A stretch of DNA of 64,000 nucleotides, from assembly GCF_017565745.1 (NCBI RefSeq), contig NZ_JAGDYM010000005.1, forward strand, positions 291,895 through 355,894, written 5' to 3'. A program made the translations under genes and the position numbers. The DNA comes from Leucobacter weissii. Lineage in GTDB: Bacteria; Actinomycetota; Actinomycetes; Actinomycetales; Microbacteriaceae. This document shows positions 16,741 to 25,748 of the stretch, one piece after another. The notes under the pieces are model-generated. The model made no database searches and had not been told where the DNA came from. It worked only from the letters and a program-made list of their open reading frames with translations. The first letter of the stretch is position 1; each line of letters begins with the position of its first letter.

Positions 16741-17874
16741 ATGACTCCCAAGAAGGCCACGCAGTTCGCCGCGCTCGCCGCGGCGACGGGGCTCCTGCTC
16801 ACCGGATGCGCCGGCGACAGCGCACCCGGCGGCGGCTCCGTCATTCCGGACGGGCAGGAGCTGGGCATCGTCGGCGTCGAAGCCGACATCGCCGACATCA
16901 CCGAGTACTGCGGCGACGAGCCCGTGAAGGTCGCCTATGCGGACGGCGCCGGAAACAACGCCTGGCGTGCGATCACGCGAGCCATCTTCGAGGAGTGGGC
17001 CGCGAAGTGCGACAACATCACCGACGTCATCTACACCGACGCCCAGGGGGACACCCAGAAGGCGATCTCCGACATCAACTCGCTGGTCTCGCAAGGCGTC
17101 GACGTCATCGTCAGCTTCGTCGACGGCGGGGAGGCGCTGCTCCCCACGGTGCGTCAGGCCACGCAGCAGGGGGTCAGCTTCGTTCCGCTGGTCGGCTCGC
17201 CCGGAGGCGAGCCCGGAGTCGACTACGTCGACTTCGTCTCGGAGGACATCGTCACCTATGGCGAAGGCCTCGCTCGCTGGACGCTGGAGCAGATGGGCGG
17301 CACCGGCAATCTCGTCATGCTCGGCGGTGGCGCGGGGAACTCCTACTCGCAGAACGTCTACGAAGGCGTCCTCCGCGCCCTGGAGGACTACCCGGACGTG
17401 ACGCTGCTCAATGAGGACGGCTTCGTCGTGACCGACTGGGAGCCGGGCAAGATCCAGCAGGTGGTCGCCGGTCTCATCACCGCCCACGGCCAGATCGACG
17501 GCATCGTCTCAGATTACGGAGGGGGGTCGGTCGGCGGCATCCGCGCCTTCCTCGCCGCGGAGAAGGACATCCCCGTGTGGTCGGCGAACGACTCCAACGA
17601 GTTCGCCTGCCTCTGGGATGAGTACGGTTCCGAGGATTCGAAGTATCAGATCGCGACCATGTCGTCGCGCAACTGGGTGATCCGGGCCGCGCTCAACAAA
17701 GGTCTTGCCGCGCACAACGGGATCGTGAACACCGATCCCTCGACCTTCAACCTGGAGATCATCGAGGACTCGACCGATCCGGCCCTCCAGCCGACCTGCG
17801 AGCCGAGCCTCCCCGCCGACGCGATCCTCTCTTCGGGGCTGAGCGTCGAGAGCATGCAGGAACTGTTCAACTAA
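16741..17874 (+). CDS. Sugar-type (CUT2) ABC transporter binding lipoprotein, system 1
   Basis: This 377-aa lipoprotein has lipobox Cys23 in LLLTGCAG and the periplasmic-binding-protein type I fold of ribose-like binders, with the QGDTQKAISDIN segment near residue 105. ATG 16741 follows a purine-rich GAGAAGAGAAGAAG site. It is clearly paralogous to the binding protein at 44136-45242, sharing QGDTQKAISDIN, SPGGE and HxQIDxIVSD. It captures a ligand for the fused ATPase-permease at 18708 and the permease at 21260. The ligand is unknown; the family covers pentoses, polyols and other small hydroxylated compounds. Confidence 0.88.
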   Translation: MTPKKATQFAALAAATGLLLTGCAGDSAPGGGSVIPDGQELGIVGVEADIADITEYCGDEPVKVAYADGAGNNAWRAITRAIFEEWAAKCDNITDVIYTDAQGDTQKAISDINSLVSQGVDVIVSFVDGGEALLPTVRQATQQGVSFVPLVGSPGGEPGVDYVDFVSEDIVTYGEGLARWTLEQMGGTGNLVMLGGGAGNSYSQNVYEGVLRALEDYPDVTLLNEDGFVVTDWEPGKIQQVVAGLITAHGQIDGIVSDYGGGSVGGIRAFLAAEKDIPVWSANDSNEFACLWDEYGSEDSKYQIATMSSRNWVIRAALNKGLAAHNGIVNTDPSTFNLEIIEDSTDPALQPTCEPSLPADAILSSGLSVESMQELFN

Positions 17875-17882
17875 GCAGAGTC

Positions 17883-17938
17883 GTTCTCCCCGGGAGGGTG
17901 CTCGGACCGAATGGTGTGCCGAGCACCCTCCGGGGAAC
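17883..17938 (+). terminator. Intra-operon hairpin after the binding protein (attenuator)
   Basis: A long imperfect stem (17883-17905 with 17919-17938) with two single-base bulges and a 13-nt loop starts 8 bp after the stop. It probably lowers read-through or protects the upstream mRNA, so that binding protein exceeds the membrane parts. Confidence 0.7.
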
Positions 17939-17965
17939 GGCACGGAGGCAAAGGAGCCGCAGCAC

Positions 17966-18688
17966 ATGAACCGATTGACCGACAAGATCGCGATCGTCAC
18001 CGGGGCCGGCAGAGGCATCGGCCGGGCGATAGCCGAGGCGTTCGCCCGGGAGGGAGCCGTCGTCTACGCGACAGCGCGCTCGCAGCGACAGGAGTTCGAG
18101 CATCCCGGAGTCCGCTATCGCTCGCAGGACGTCTCCGGCGAGGCGGGCTGGAAGGCGCTGGTCGAAGAGGTCGTCGGCGAGCACGATCGTCTCGATGCGC
18201 TCGTGAACAACGCCGGAATCATCGAGTACGACCCGATAGATCAGCTGAGCCTCGACGACTGGAACCGAGTCGTGGCGGTGAACCAGACCGGAACCTGGCT
18301 CGGCATGCGGGAGGCGATCCCGCACATGATCGCGCGCGGCACCGGATCCATCGTCAACGTGTCGTCGATCTGGGGCAACGCGGCGGTCGGAGGGGCCCAT
18401 GCCTACCACGCCACGAAGGGAGCGGTGCGCAACATGTCGAAGAACGCCGCGATCACCTACGCGGCGTCCGGGGTCCGCGTCAACTCGCTGCACCCCGGCT
18501 TCATCTGGACGCCGCTCACGCAGCAGCAGGCCCCTGAGGTGAACGAGTTCGTGATCGGTCAGACCCCGATGGGACGCGCGGGTACGCCGGAGGAGATCGC
18601 TCATGGCGCGGTCTTCCTGGCGAGCGACGAGTCCAGCTTCATGACGGGAGCCGAACTCGTGATCGACGGCGGCTACCTGGCCCAGTGA
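17966..18688 (+). CDS. Short-chain dehydrogenase/reductase (SDR 2)
   Basis: This is a 240-aa classical SDR with TGAGRGIG, NNAG, the catalytic Ser in VSSIWG, and YHATK. It lies inside the ABC importer operon between the binding protein and the fused ATPase-permease, so it probably acts on the imported compound or its first product. It is close to SDR 3 at 37887-38609: both have SSIWG, SKNxAxxY, RxNSLHPG and DGGYxAQ. The two may do the same reaction in two related pathways. Confidence 0.9.
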   Translation: MNRLTDKIAIVTGAGRGIGRAIAEAFAREGAVVYATARSQRQEFEHPGVRYRSQDVSGEAGWKALVEEVVGEHDRLDALVNNAGIIEYDPIDQLSLDDWNRVVAVNQTGTWLGMREAIPHMIARGTGSIVNVSSIWGNAAVGGAHAYHATKGAVRNMSKNAAITYAASGVRVNSLHPGFIWTPLTQQQAPEVNEFVIGQTPMGRAGTPEEIAHGAVFLASDESSFMTGAELVIDGGYLAQ

Positions 18689-18707
18689 CGAGGAGAGTCC
18701 AGATCAC

Positions 18708-21263
18708 ATGACCGAGAACACGCGGTTGTCAGCTCCCGGAACGAGCGCCCCCACCGACACCGATGATCCAGCGGAGGAAGGCGCGGTCCTGCTCGATCTG
18801 CGCGGCATCGAGCAGCGCTTCCCCGGCGTCCATGCCCTGAAGCATGTCGATCTCAGGGTCCGGGCAGGTGAGGTTCATGCGCTCGTCGGCGAGAACGGCG
18901 CGGGCAAGTCCACCCTGATGGCGGTGGCCTCCGGCGCCCTCGCGCCCGACGAGGGAACGGTGCACATCGGCGGGGCACCTCTCGAGAGCGCGGACCCCGA
19001 GGAGGCGCGCTCCCTGGGTCTCGGCATCGTGCGGCAGGATCCCGCACTGCTTCCCGACCTCACGGTGGCGGAGAACATGGTCATCGGCGTGGGCGTCGAC
19101 CGCGTCGGCGGAATCGCTCGCGCATCCGAGTGGGTGCGCGAGCGCCTGGAGCCCTGGGGCATGGAGATCGATCCTGCGGCGCGCGTCTCCGACATCCCGC
19201 TCGAGCAGCGCTTCATCGTGGAGATTGCCAAGGCGCTCGCGCTGGAGCCGAAGGTGCTCATCCTCGATGAGCCGACCGAGCATCTGAGCTCCGAACTCGT
19301 CGAACGGTTCTTCGCCCGCGTGCGGGAGACGGTGGAGGCCGGAGCGGCCGTCGTCTACATCTCGCACCGCATTCCCGAGGTGAAGCGGATCTCCGCTCGA
19401 CTCACGGTGCTGCGCGACGGCCAGGTCCGCGGCACGTTCGACGCTGACGACGTGACCGAGGAGAAGATCGTCGAACTCGTGATCGGCCGCGAGCTGGACG
19501 CGGTCTTCCCGGTGAAGGGCAGCCTCGCCGGCACGATCGGCGAACGGGACCGTCTCGTGGTCGAACGTCTCGGCTCCGGCGCCTTCCACGAGGTCTCGTT
19601 CGCGGTGAAGTCGGGCGAGATCGTGGGGCTCGCGGGTGTGCAGGGCAACGGTCAGACGGAGTTGATCCGAGCCCTGGCCGGTCTCGGCCCGTCCCACGGC
19701 GAGGTGACCGTCGCTGGCCGTCCGGTGCGACGGGGCAGCAACGTGCAGGCGGCTCGGGCCGGGATCGCCTATATCCCCGCCGACCGCCATGGCGAGGGAG
19801 TCTTCCTTCCACTCTCTGTGGGGGCGAACATCGTCGCCCACACGCTCGGCGAGGTCTCCACCGCAGGGGTGGTGCGCGAATCGCTGATCGCCAGAACGGC
19901 GCGCGAGCAGATCGCGAGGCTCGGGATCAAGACCCCGTCCGCTCGGACGCCGATCCGGTCCCTCTCCGGCGGCAACCAGCAGAAGGCCGTGCTCGCCCGG
20001 ACGCTGCTCGCGACACCCCGGGTGATCCTCGCCGAGGAACCCACCCAGGGCGTCGACGCCGGAGCCCGGGTGGAGATCTATCGGATCCTGCGGGAAGCGG
20101 CGGATCAGGGAGCGGCCGTAGTCATCCTCTCCTCCGACGGCGTGGAGCTCGAGGGCCTTTGCGACCGGGTGCTCATCATGTCGCGCGGCCAGGTCGTCGA
20201 AGAGCTGGTCGGCGAGACGGTGAGCGAGGCGGGTATCGCCCGCGCCGCGCTCACCGCGACAACCGAGCGTCTGCGGACGGTCGGTCGCGCCGTCGACTCG
20301 GCCCGCCGTCGGCGGCTGCGAACCTGGCTGCGCGGGGATCACTCCCCCGCCGCTGTGCTCGGCACGATCGTCCTCGGGCTCGCCGTCGCCGTCTCGGCGA
20401 TGAGCAGCAGCTATCTCTCGGCCTTCAACATCGCGAATCTGCTGCTCCTGGTCGCACCGCTCATCCTGGTGGGATCGGCTCAGCTGGTAGTGGTGCTCGG
20501 CGCCGGCTTCGATCTTTCTGTGGGCCCGCTGATGGGTTTCCTGGTCGTTGTGGGCTCCTTCTGGATCGTCGACGGCGGCAGCGTCTGGTTCGGTCTGCTC
20601 CTCGTGATCGCCGCGGCGGCGGCGGTCGGCCTGGTCAACGGCTTCCTCACCTCGAGATTCGGACTCAGCCCGGTTGTGGTGACCCTCGCCACCTTCATGG
20701 CGCTGCAGGGCATCTTCCTCGCCTTGAGACCGACGCCGGGCGGGCTCTTCGCCGCGTCGGTGACACAGGTGATCAATCTCAAGATCGGCGTGATCCCCGT
20801 GGCTTTCGTCGTCGCGGTCGGGGTGGCCATCGCGTTGGAGTGGGGGTTGCGCAATACTCGTTGGGGCCTGGAACTGCGCGCTTTCGGCTCGCGGCCCGAC
20901 GCGGCGGAGCGACTGGGCATTCGGACGCGGCGCACGCAACTGCTCTCCTACCTGCTCGCGGCCCTGCTCGTGCTGCCGGCCGCGCTCATCATGATGGCGC
21001 AGGTCGGGATCGGAGACGGTAGACCCAGCGTCGCCTATACGCTCTCCTCGGTCACCGTCGTCGTGCTCGCCGGCGCAAGCATCTTCGGCGGCCGGGGGTC
21101 GTTCATCGGGATCATCGCCGCGGCGGTCCTCGTGCAGCAGGTCGTCAACGCGATGCCGTTCCTGGGACTCACCCAGGAGTGGGCGTACGTGCTTCCCGGC
21201 GTCATCACGATCGCGGCCGCCGTCTTCTACGCGCAACTGCGTCGAGCAAGGAGTCGAACATGA
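18708..21263 (+). CDS. Fused CUT2 ABC protein: two ATPase domains plus permease, system 1
   Basis: This 851-aa protein joins a tandem RbsA-like ATPase (about residues 28-530) to an RbsC-like permease (about 540-850). NBD1 has Walker A GENGAGKST (61-69) and LILDEPTEHL but a degenerate signature (IPLEQ). NBD2 has a degenerate Walker A (GVQGNGQTE), an intact signature LSGGNQQK and an altered Walker B (LAEEPTQGVD, where D is usual before EPT). One competent ATP site (NBD1 Walker A with NBD2 signature) is therefore expected. The permease half shows FDLSVGPLMGF, the usual CUT2 loop. ATPase and permease are normally separate proteins. The stop overlaps the next permease gene as ATGA. Confidence 0.9.
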   Translation: MTENTRLSAPGTSAPTDTDDPAEEGAVLLDLRGIEQRFPGVHALKHVDLRVRAGEVHALVGENGAGKSTLMAVASGALAPDEGTVHIGGAPLESADPEEARSLGLGIVRQDPALLPDLTVAENMVIGVGVDRVGGIARASEWVRERLEPWGMEIDPAARVSDIPLEQRFIVEIAKALALEPKVLILDEPTEHLSSELVERFFARVRETVEAGAAVVYISHRIPEVKRISARLTVLRDGQVRGTFDADDVTEEKIVELVIGRELDAVFPVKGSLAGTIGERDRLVVERLGSGAFHEVSFAVKSGEIVGLAGVQGNGQTELIRALAGLGPSHGEVTVAGRPVRRGSNVQAARAGIAYIPADRHGEGVFLPLSVGANIVAHTLGEVSTAGVVRESLIARTAREQIARLGIKTPSARTPIRSLSGGNQQKAVLARTLLATPRVILAEEPTQGVDAGARVEIYRILREAADQGAAVVILSSDGVELEGLCDRVLIMSRGQVVEELVGETVSEAGIARAALTATTERLRTVGRAVDSARRRRLRTWLRGDHSPAAVLGTIVLGLAVAVSAMSSSYLSAFNIANLLLLVAPLILVGSAQLVVVLGAGFDLSVGPLMGFLVVVGSFWIVDGGSVWFGLLLVIAAAAAVGLVNGFLTSRFGLSPVVVTLATFMALQGIFLALRPTPGGLFAASVTQVINLKIGVIPVAFVVAVGVAIALEWGLRNTRWGLELRAFGSRPDAAERLGIRTRRTQLLSYLLAALLVLPAALIMMAQVGIGDGRPSVAYTLSSVTVVVLAGASIFGGRGSFIGIIAAAVLVQQVVNAMPFLGLTQEWAYVLPGVITIAAAVFYAQLRRARSRT

Positions 21264-22270
21264 ACACGCAGACCCACGAGGCGCCGCCGCCGTTCTGGAG
21301 CCGGGCGCTGTCAGGCCGCTACGCATCGATCTGGGTCGCAACCGCGGTGCTTTTCGCCGTGAGCCCCCTCGTCGCGCCGGGAAGTCTCGGCGCCGCTCCG
21401 CTGCTCAGCATGCTGCCGTTTGCGGCGGTGCTCGCGATCGCGGCAGCGGGTCAGACGCTCGTCGTCCAGCAGCGCGGTTTGGATCTCTCGGTGCCGGGCA
21501 TGATCGCGCTCGGTGCGGTACTGGTCACCAAGCTACCGCAGTCCTACGGCTGGGAGGTCGTGCCCGCCGTGCTCGTCGGCCTCGCGGTGCCGCTGTTGTT
21601 CGGGCTGCTCAACGGCGTCATCATCGTGCTCTTCCGGGTGATGCCGCTCGTCGTCACACTGGGCATGAACAGTGTGCTGCTCGGAATCGTGTTCATGGTG
21701 TCCGGGGGCACACCGGCGAGCGCGCCGAACGCGCTCAACCAGTTCGCGCTCGACCGCACGCTCGGCTTTCCGAACTCGCTGCTCATCGCGGTCGTCGTCA
21801 TCCTCGGCGCCGGGTTCATCGGCTCGCGCACGATCGTCGGTCGACGGTTGACGGCCGTCGGGGTGAGCGAGCCCGCCGCCCGAGCGGTCGGCGCTCCGGT
21901 GGTCAGCTACCAGGTGCTCGCCTACGGGGTCGCGGCCGGATTCTACGGCGCCGCGGGCGCGTTGCTCGCGGCCTACACGAAGACGCCGCCGCTCTTCCTC
22001 GGCGACGCCTATCTGCTGCCCACCGTCGCGGCGGTCGTTCTCGGAGGCACGGCACTCTCCGGCGGCCTGGCGAGCATGGTCAGCACGGGGGTCGCCGCGC
22101 TCTTCCTGACCCAGCTCGGGCAGCTGTTCCGGGCGCTCGGCTGGCCCGACTCCTGGCAGCTCGTGGCCCAGGCCGCAGTGCTCCTGCTCGTCGTGCTGCT
22201 GCGAGAGCTCGTGCCTCGGGCGGCTGGTGCGATCCGGGCACGCCGGCGTCCGGCTGTCGTCGCGGCTTAG
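21260..22270 (+). CDS. CUT2 ABC transporter permease, system 1
   Basis: This is a 336-aa RbsC-like permease with about ten hydrophobic segments and the family loop RGLDLSVPGMIALG. It starts at an ATG overlapping the fused gene's stop. It should pair with the permease half of the fused protein to form the channel. It ends the operon and is convergent with the AcoR-like regulator gene. It is similar to the permease at 43057-44079 of system 2 (both have VVQQxGxDLSVPG and a GGxALSGG-type C-terminal motif). Confidence 0.9.
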   Translation: MNTQTHEAPPPFWSRALSGRYASIWVATAVLFAVSPLVAPGSLGAAPLLSMLPFAAVLAIAAAGQTLVVQQRGLDLSVPGMIALGAVLVTKLPQSYGWEVVPAVLVGLAVPLLFGLLNGVIIVLFRVMPLVVTLGMNSVLLGIVFMVSGGTPASAPNALNQFALDRTLGFPNSLLIAVVVILGAGFIGSRTIVGRRLTAVGVSEPAARAVGAPVVSYQVLAYGVAAGFYGAAGALLAAYTKTPPLFLGDAYLLPTVAAVVLGGTALSGGLASMVSTGVAALFLTQLGQLFRALGWPDSWQLVAQAAVLLLVVLLRELVPRAAGAIRARRRPAVVAA

Positions 22271-22289
22271 GGTCGGGGGTCGTGGCTTC

Positions 22290-22318
22290 GACGGCGGTCC
22301 GTGCGGCGATGCGCCGTC
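22290..22318. terminator. Hairpin between convergent genes
   Basis: GACGGCG (22290-22296) pairs with CGCCGTC (22312-22318) with a 15-nt loop. It could serve both directions; support is modest. Confidence 0.4.
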
Positions 22319-22347
22319 GGGCCTTGTCCGCCCCGGGGAGCGGGGGG

Positions 22348-24099
22348 TCACATCGTCAACCGGTAGCTCTTCATCTTGCGGTAGACGGTCGCCCGGGAGA
22401 CGCCGAGGATCTCGGCGGCGCGCACCCGGTTGCCGCCGGCTTCGAGCAGTGCCCGGCGGATCGCCTCCTCCTCGGCCCGCTCGATGAGTCCGGTCGTGCG
22501 AGGACTCCGGATCCCCTCGGGGAGTTCCTCGACCGAGACGGTCCCGGAGCGGCGTCGGCTCAGCACGTCGGCGACGAGGGTGTGCAGCTCGCGCAGGTTG
22601 CCCGGCCAGTTGTAGCGCTGCAGGGCGCGCAACGCCTCCGGACTCGGCGAGAGCGCGGCGCCGGGGAGCTCCTGCTCCGCGAATCGCGTCCAGAGCGCAG
22701 CGATGTCGTGCGGGTGGTCGCGCAGCGGCGGTGCGATGACGAGGTGCGCGCCGAGGCTCAGCGCGAGCGCCTGTCCCTCGCGCCCTTCGCCGACGGATGC
22801 CGTCAGGGTGATCCGGCTCGGCTGCGGTGCCGTCTCGATGAAGGATCGGAGGCCGTCGACGGTGCGCTGCTCGGAGCCGACGCCGCGGATCACGACCCGC
22901 TGCCCCTCCTCGACGTGCTGCTCGAGCCGTTCGAACCAACGTCTCATGCCGATCAACGGGATCGTGCCCGCGTCCATCACCGCAGTGTCCGGTACTCGCC
23001 GGGAGGCCTGGTAGGCCCATCCCAGAGCGAGCGAGGTCTTTCCGCTGCCGGGTTCCCCGGCGATGAGCAGCGGTCGCGACGTGGTGCGAGCCCGGGAGAC
23101 CCGGGTGAGGGTGTCGCGCCACTCGTTCGACTTGCCGACGAGGGGTGGCGCGTGGCGGAGCTGATGAACGTCGGTCGCGCCGGTGCGCTGGGGCGCGGCG
23201 GGCGTGACGCGGACCAGTACGTTACCGGAGCCCGGGAAGCGCTCGATCCTGAGATCCACTTTGCCGATCGAGGTGACGCCGCTCGCCCGCCCGCGGGAGT
23301 CCGCCTCGGCGGCAGCCTGGCGGATCAGCTGGAAGTCGAGCGGCCTGAACTGCCCGGCGGAGGTGTTCTGAACGAGCAGCCCCTGGGCGCCGAAGCCGAT
23401 CACCGGTACATCGCCCCGACGGGTCAGGCGGAGGAACTCGTCCAGCATCTGCCGGGTCCCGGGTTGCTCCATCGTCATCATGTGCTGCTCGAGGTTCGCG
23501 GTCAGCGTGCGGATCAGCGCCTGCAGGAGTTCCGTCTGGGGCTTCGCGTCGCAGGAGAGGGTGACCGCGCCGAGCAGTTCCCCGGAGATGGGGTGGAAGA
23601 GCGGGGCACCCGTGCAGACGGCCGTGCTGTAGAACTCGGAATAGTGCTCGTTCGTGACCACCTGGGTGAGGCGTCGGGTCGCGATGACGGTGCCGACGCC
23701 GTTGGTGCCGACCACATCCTCGGAGAGCACCGCGCCGCGCACCGTGCCGACTCGGTCGAGGTGCTCGAGACCGTACGAGGTGCCGGCCCAGCGATCGAGG
23801 ATCCGGCCCCGGGTGTCGGCGAGGAGGAGACCCACGCCCGACCCTTCGAGGGAGCGGGCGAAACTGCTCATGGGTGTGTGCAGCATGTCCAGAAGCGAAT
23901 CGTCCAGTTCCTCCTCGGCGACCACGGGGACCTCGGTGATGCGCTCGGGCATGCCGAGCGCGGACTTGGAGCGGAGCCAGCTGTCCACGATGAGTCGGTC
24001 CGCGGTCGAGGGCGGCTGGCAGCCGGAGGCCTCGGCCTCGGTGAGCACGGATTCCTTCGCGCGCTCGATCTGCGCCGGTCGGGGTCGAGGTGACGTCAT
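22348..24099 (-). CDS. AcoR/MimR-like transcriptional activator (GAF, degenerate AAA+, Fis-type HTH)
   Basis: This 583-aa regulator has an N-terminal sensor part with a GAF-like domain (about 80-220), an AAA+ region starting near residue 340 (Walker A GEPGSGKTS) and a C-terminal Fis-type helix-turn-helix (GNRVRAAEILGVSRATVYRKM). The GAFTGA loop that contacts sigma-54 is missing and Walker B is eroded. This fits the actinobacterial AcoR/MimR group, which activates ketone, alcohol and monooxygenase genes without sigma-54. It likely controls the adjacent alcohol/aldehyde dehydrogenase operon or the BVMO/importer region through the site at 16459-16475. The effector is unknown. Confidence 0.87.
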   Translation of the reverse strand: MTSPRPRPAQIERAKESVLTEAEASGCQPPSTADRLIVDSWLRSKSALGMPERITEVPVVAEEELDDSLLDMLHTPMSSFARSLEGSGVGLLLADTRGRILDRWAGTSYGLEHLDRVGTVRGAVLSEDVVGTNGVGTVIATRRLTQVVTNEHYSEFYSTAVCTGAPLFHPISGELLGAVTLSCDAKPQTELLQALIRTLTANLEQHMMTMEQPGTRQMLDEFLRLTRRGDVPVIGFGAQGLLVQNTSAGQFRPLDFQLIRQAAAEADSRGRASGVTSIGKVDLRIERFPGSGNVLVRVTPAAPQRTGATDVHQLRHAPPLVGKSNEWRDTLTRVSRARTTSRPLLIAGEPGSGKTSLALGWAYQASRRVPDTAVMDAGTIPLIGMRRWFERLEQHVEEGQRVVIRGVGSEQRTVDGLRSFIETAPQPSRITLTASVGEGREGQALALSLGAHLVIAPPLRDHPHDIAALWTRFAEQELPGAALSPSPEALRALQRYNWPGNLRELHTLVADVLSRRRSGTVSVEELPEGIRSPRTTGLIERAEEEAIRRALLEAGGNRVRAAEILGVSRATVYRKMKSYRLTM

Positions 24100-24191
24100 T
24101 GTTCCTCCAGGAGGGCTCGGCCGTCGTTGCCGAGTGCTCGACGAAAAGCATAACGCCGATGACCCGGGACGGAACCGCGGAAAAGCTTCGA

Positions 24192-24204
24192 TATCATAAT
24201 GATA
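24192..24204. promoter_or_regulatory. 13-bp palindrome in an AT-rich promoter before the ALDH operon
   Basis: TATCAT-A-ATGATA is a perfect palindrome in an unusually AT-rich 50-bp stretch between the AcoR-like and aldehyde dehydrogenase genes. It is followed by three ATTACGAT-like repeats and a TACAGT -10 candidate (24219-24224). Confidence 0.45.
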
Positions 24205-24269
24205 CGGTATTACGATATTACAGTGTTACGATCAACGTGAAAGCCCATCTCGCAGTCAAAGGAGAACAG

Positions 24270-25748
24270 ATGCCAACTCGCAGCGCGACCCTTCGCGGGC
24301 ACCGGATCCCGCTCGACCTCCTCATCGGCGGCGAGTGGGTCACCGGCGACGGCCGCTACGCGGTGACCAACCCCGCCGATGGCGCAGTCATCGCGGAGCC
24401 GACGAGCGGCGGAGTCGCGCACGCGGTGCGCGCGCTCGACGCGGCTCAGTCGGCCCAGGCGGAGTGGGCCGACTGGGCTCCGCGCGCTCGAGCGGATCTG
24501 ATGCACCGGGCCCATCGGCTGCTGCTCGAACGGGAGGACGCGATCGTCGAGACCATGACGCTCGAGAGCGGCAAGCCTCTCGCCGAGGCGAGGGGCGAAT
24601 TCGCGCTTTCGGCGGCGTTCTTCCTCTGGTTCGCCGAGCAGGTCGCTCATCTGCACGGCAGCTACGCCGGAGGGTCGGGCGGCGGCTACCGCATCGTCGT
24701 CGGGCATCGGCCGGTCGGTCCGAGCTATCTCGTCACCCCTTGGAATTTTCCGCTTCTGATGTCGGCGCGCAAGGCCGGGGCCGCGCTCGGCGCCGGCTGC
24801 ACGGTCGTCATGAAGACGGCTCGGGATACGCCGCTCACGCAGGCCCTCTTCGCCGGGGTGCTGCACGACGCCGGCTTCCCCGCGGGAGTCGTCAACCTGA
24901 TCCACACGGCTGAGAGCGGCGAGGTCTCGGCGGCTGTCATGGCCGACCCGAGGCTGCGCAAGGTCAGCTTCACCGGTTCGACGGCTGTCGGCGCCCAGCT
25001 GCTGGCGCAGGCGGCGCCCGGTATCGTCAACTCCTCGATGGAGCTCGGGGGCGACGGCCCCTTCGTCGTGCTCGAAGACGCGGATATCGATCTCGCCGTG
25101 CGCGAGGCGATCGCGTGCAAGTTCCGCAATGCGGGACAGGCCTGTGTCGCGGCCAACCGCATCATCCTGCATCGTGACATCGCCGAGGAGTTCACCGGGA
25201 AATTCGTGGCGGCAGCCGGCCGGCTGACCGTCGGCGATGGTTTCAGGGCGGGCACGGATGTCGGGCCGGTCATCTCGGAGCGCCAGCGTCGCCGGGTGAC
25301 GGACCTGCTGCGGCGCTTCACGGAGGCAGGAGCCGACGTGCTGCTCGGCGGCCGGCCGGTCGACGGACCCGGGTACTTCTTCGAGCCGACCGTGCTCAGG
25401 GTCGGGGGTGAGCGCCACGACTTCTGCAACGAGGAGCTGTTCGCCCCGGTCGCCGCGCTCTACACGGTCGATTCGGTACCGGAGGCGCTGGAGTTCGCGA
25501 ACGATACGCCTTACGGCCTCTCCGCGTACCTGTTCACCCGGGACATCTCGCGTGCCATCGCCATCGGCGAACGAATCGAGTGCGGCATGGTGGGCATCAA
25601 CCGGGGGATCATGGCGGATCCGGCGGCCCCCTTCGGTGGCGTCAAGGCATCCGGGCTCGGACGAGAAGCCGGTCAGGGCGGCATCTATGAGTTCCTGGAG
25701 CCCCATTACCTGGCGCTCACCGTCGATGAGGAAGGTGCATGCGCATGA
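24270..25748 (+). CDS. NAD(P)-dependent aldehyde dehydrogenase
   Basis: This is a 492-aa ALDH of the succinate-semialdehyde type. It has VTPWNFPL, FTGSTAVG (cofactor), the general base Glu in SMELGGD near residue 257, and the catalytic Cys near 291 in GQACVAANR. The usual ELGGN/K reads ELGGD here. ATG 24270 follows a strong AAAGGAGA. It oxidises an aldehyde to a carboxylic acid in the cytoplasm. It is translationally coupled to the Fe-ADH gene (ATGA overlap), which would make its aldehyde from an omega-hydroxy acid or alcohol, like ChnE after ChnD. Confidence 0.92.
   Translation: MPTRSATLRGHRIPLDLLIGGEWVTGDGRYAVTNPADGAVIAEPTSGGVAHAVRALDAAQSAQAEWADWAPRARADLMHRAHRLLLEREDAIVETMTLESGKPLAEARGEFALSAAFFLWFAEQVAHLHGSYAGGSGGGYRIVVGHRPVGPSYLVTPWNFPLLMSARKAGAALGAGCTVVMKTARDTPLTQALFAGVLHDAGFPAGVVNLIHTAESGEVSAAVMADPRLRKVSFTGSTAVGAQLLAQAAPGIVNSSMELGGDGPFVVLEDADIDLAVREAIACKFRNAGQACVAANRIILHRDIAEEFTGKFVAAAGRLTVGDGFRAGTDVGPVISERQRRRVTDLLRRFTEAGADVLLGGRPVDGPGYFFEPTVLRVGGERHDFCNEELFAPVAALYTVDSVPEALEFANDTPYGLSAYLFTRDISRAIAIGERIECGMVGINRGIMADPAAPFGGVKASGLGREAGQGGIYEFLEPHYLALTVDEEGACA

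Noticed and set aside
18729..21341. Long minus-strand open frame opposite the fused ABC protein
   Set aside because: Its residues are Arg/His/Asp-rich shadow composition of high-GC DNA with no motifs, while the plus strand has complete ABC domains.
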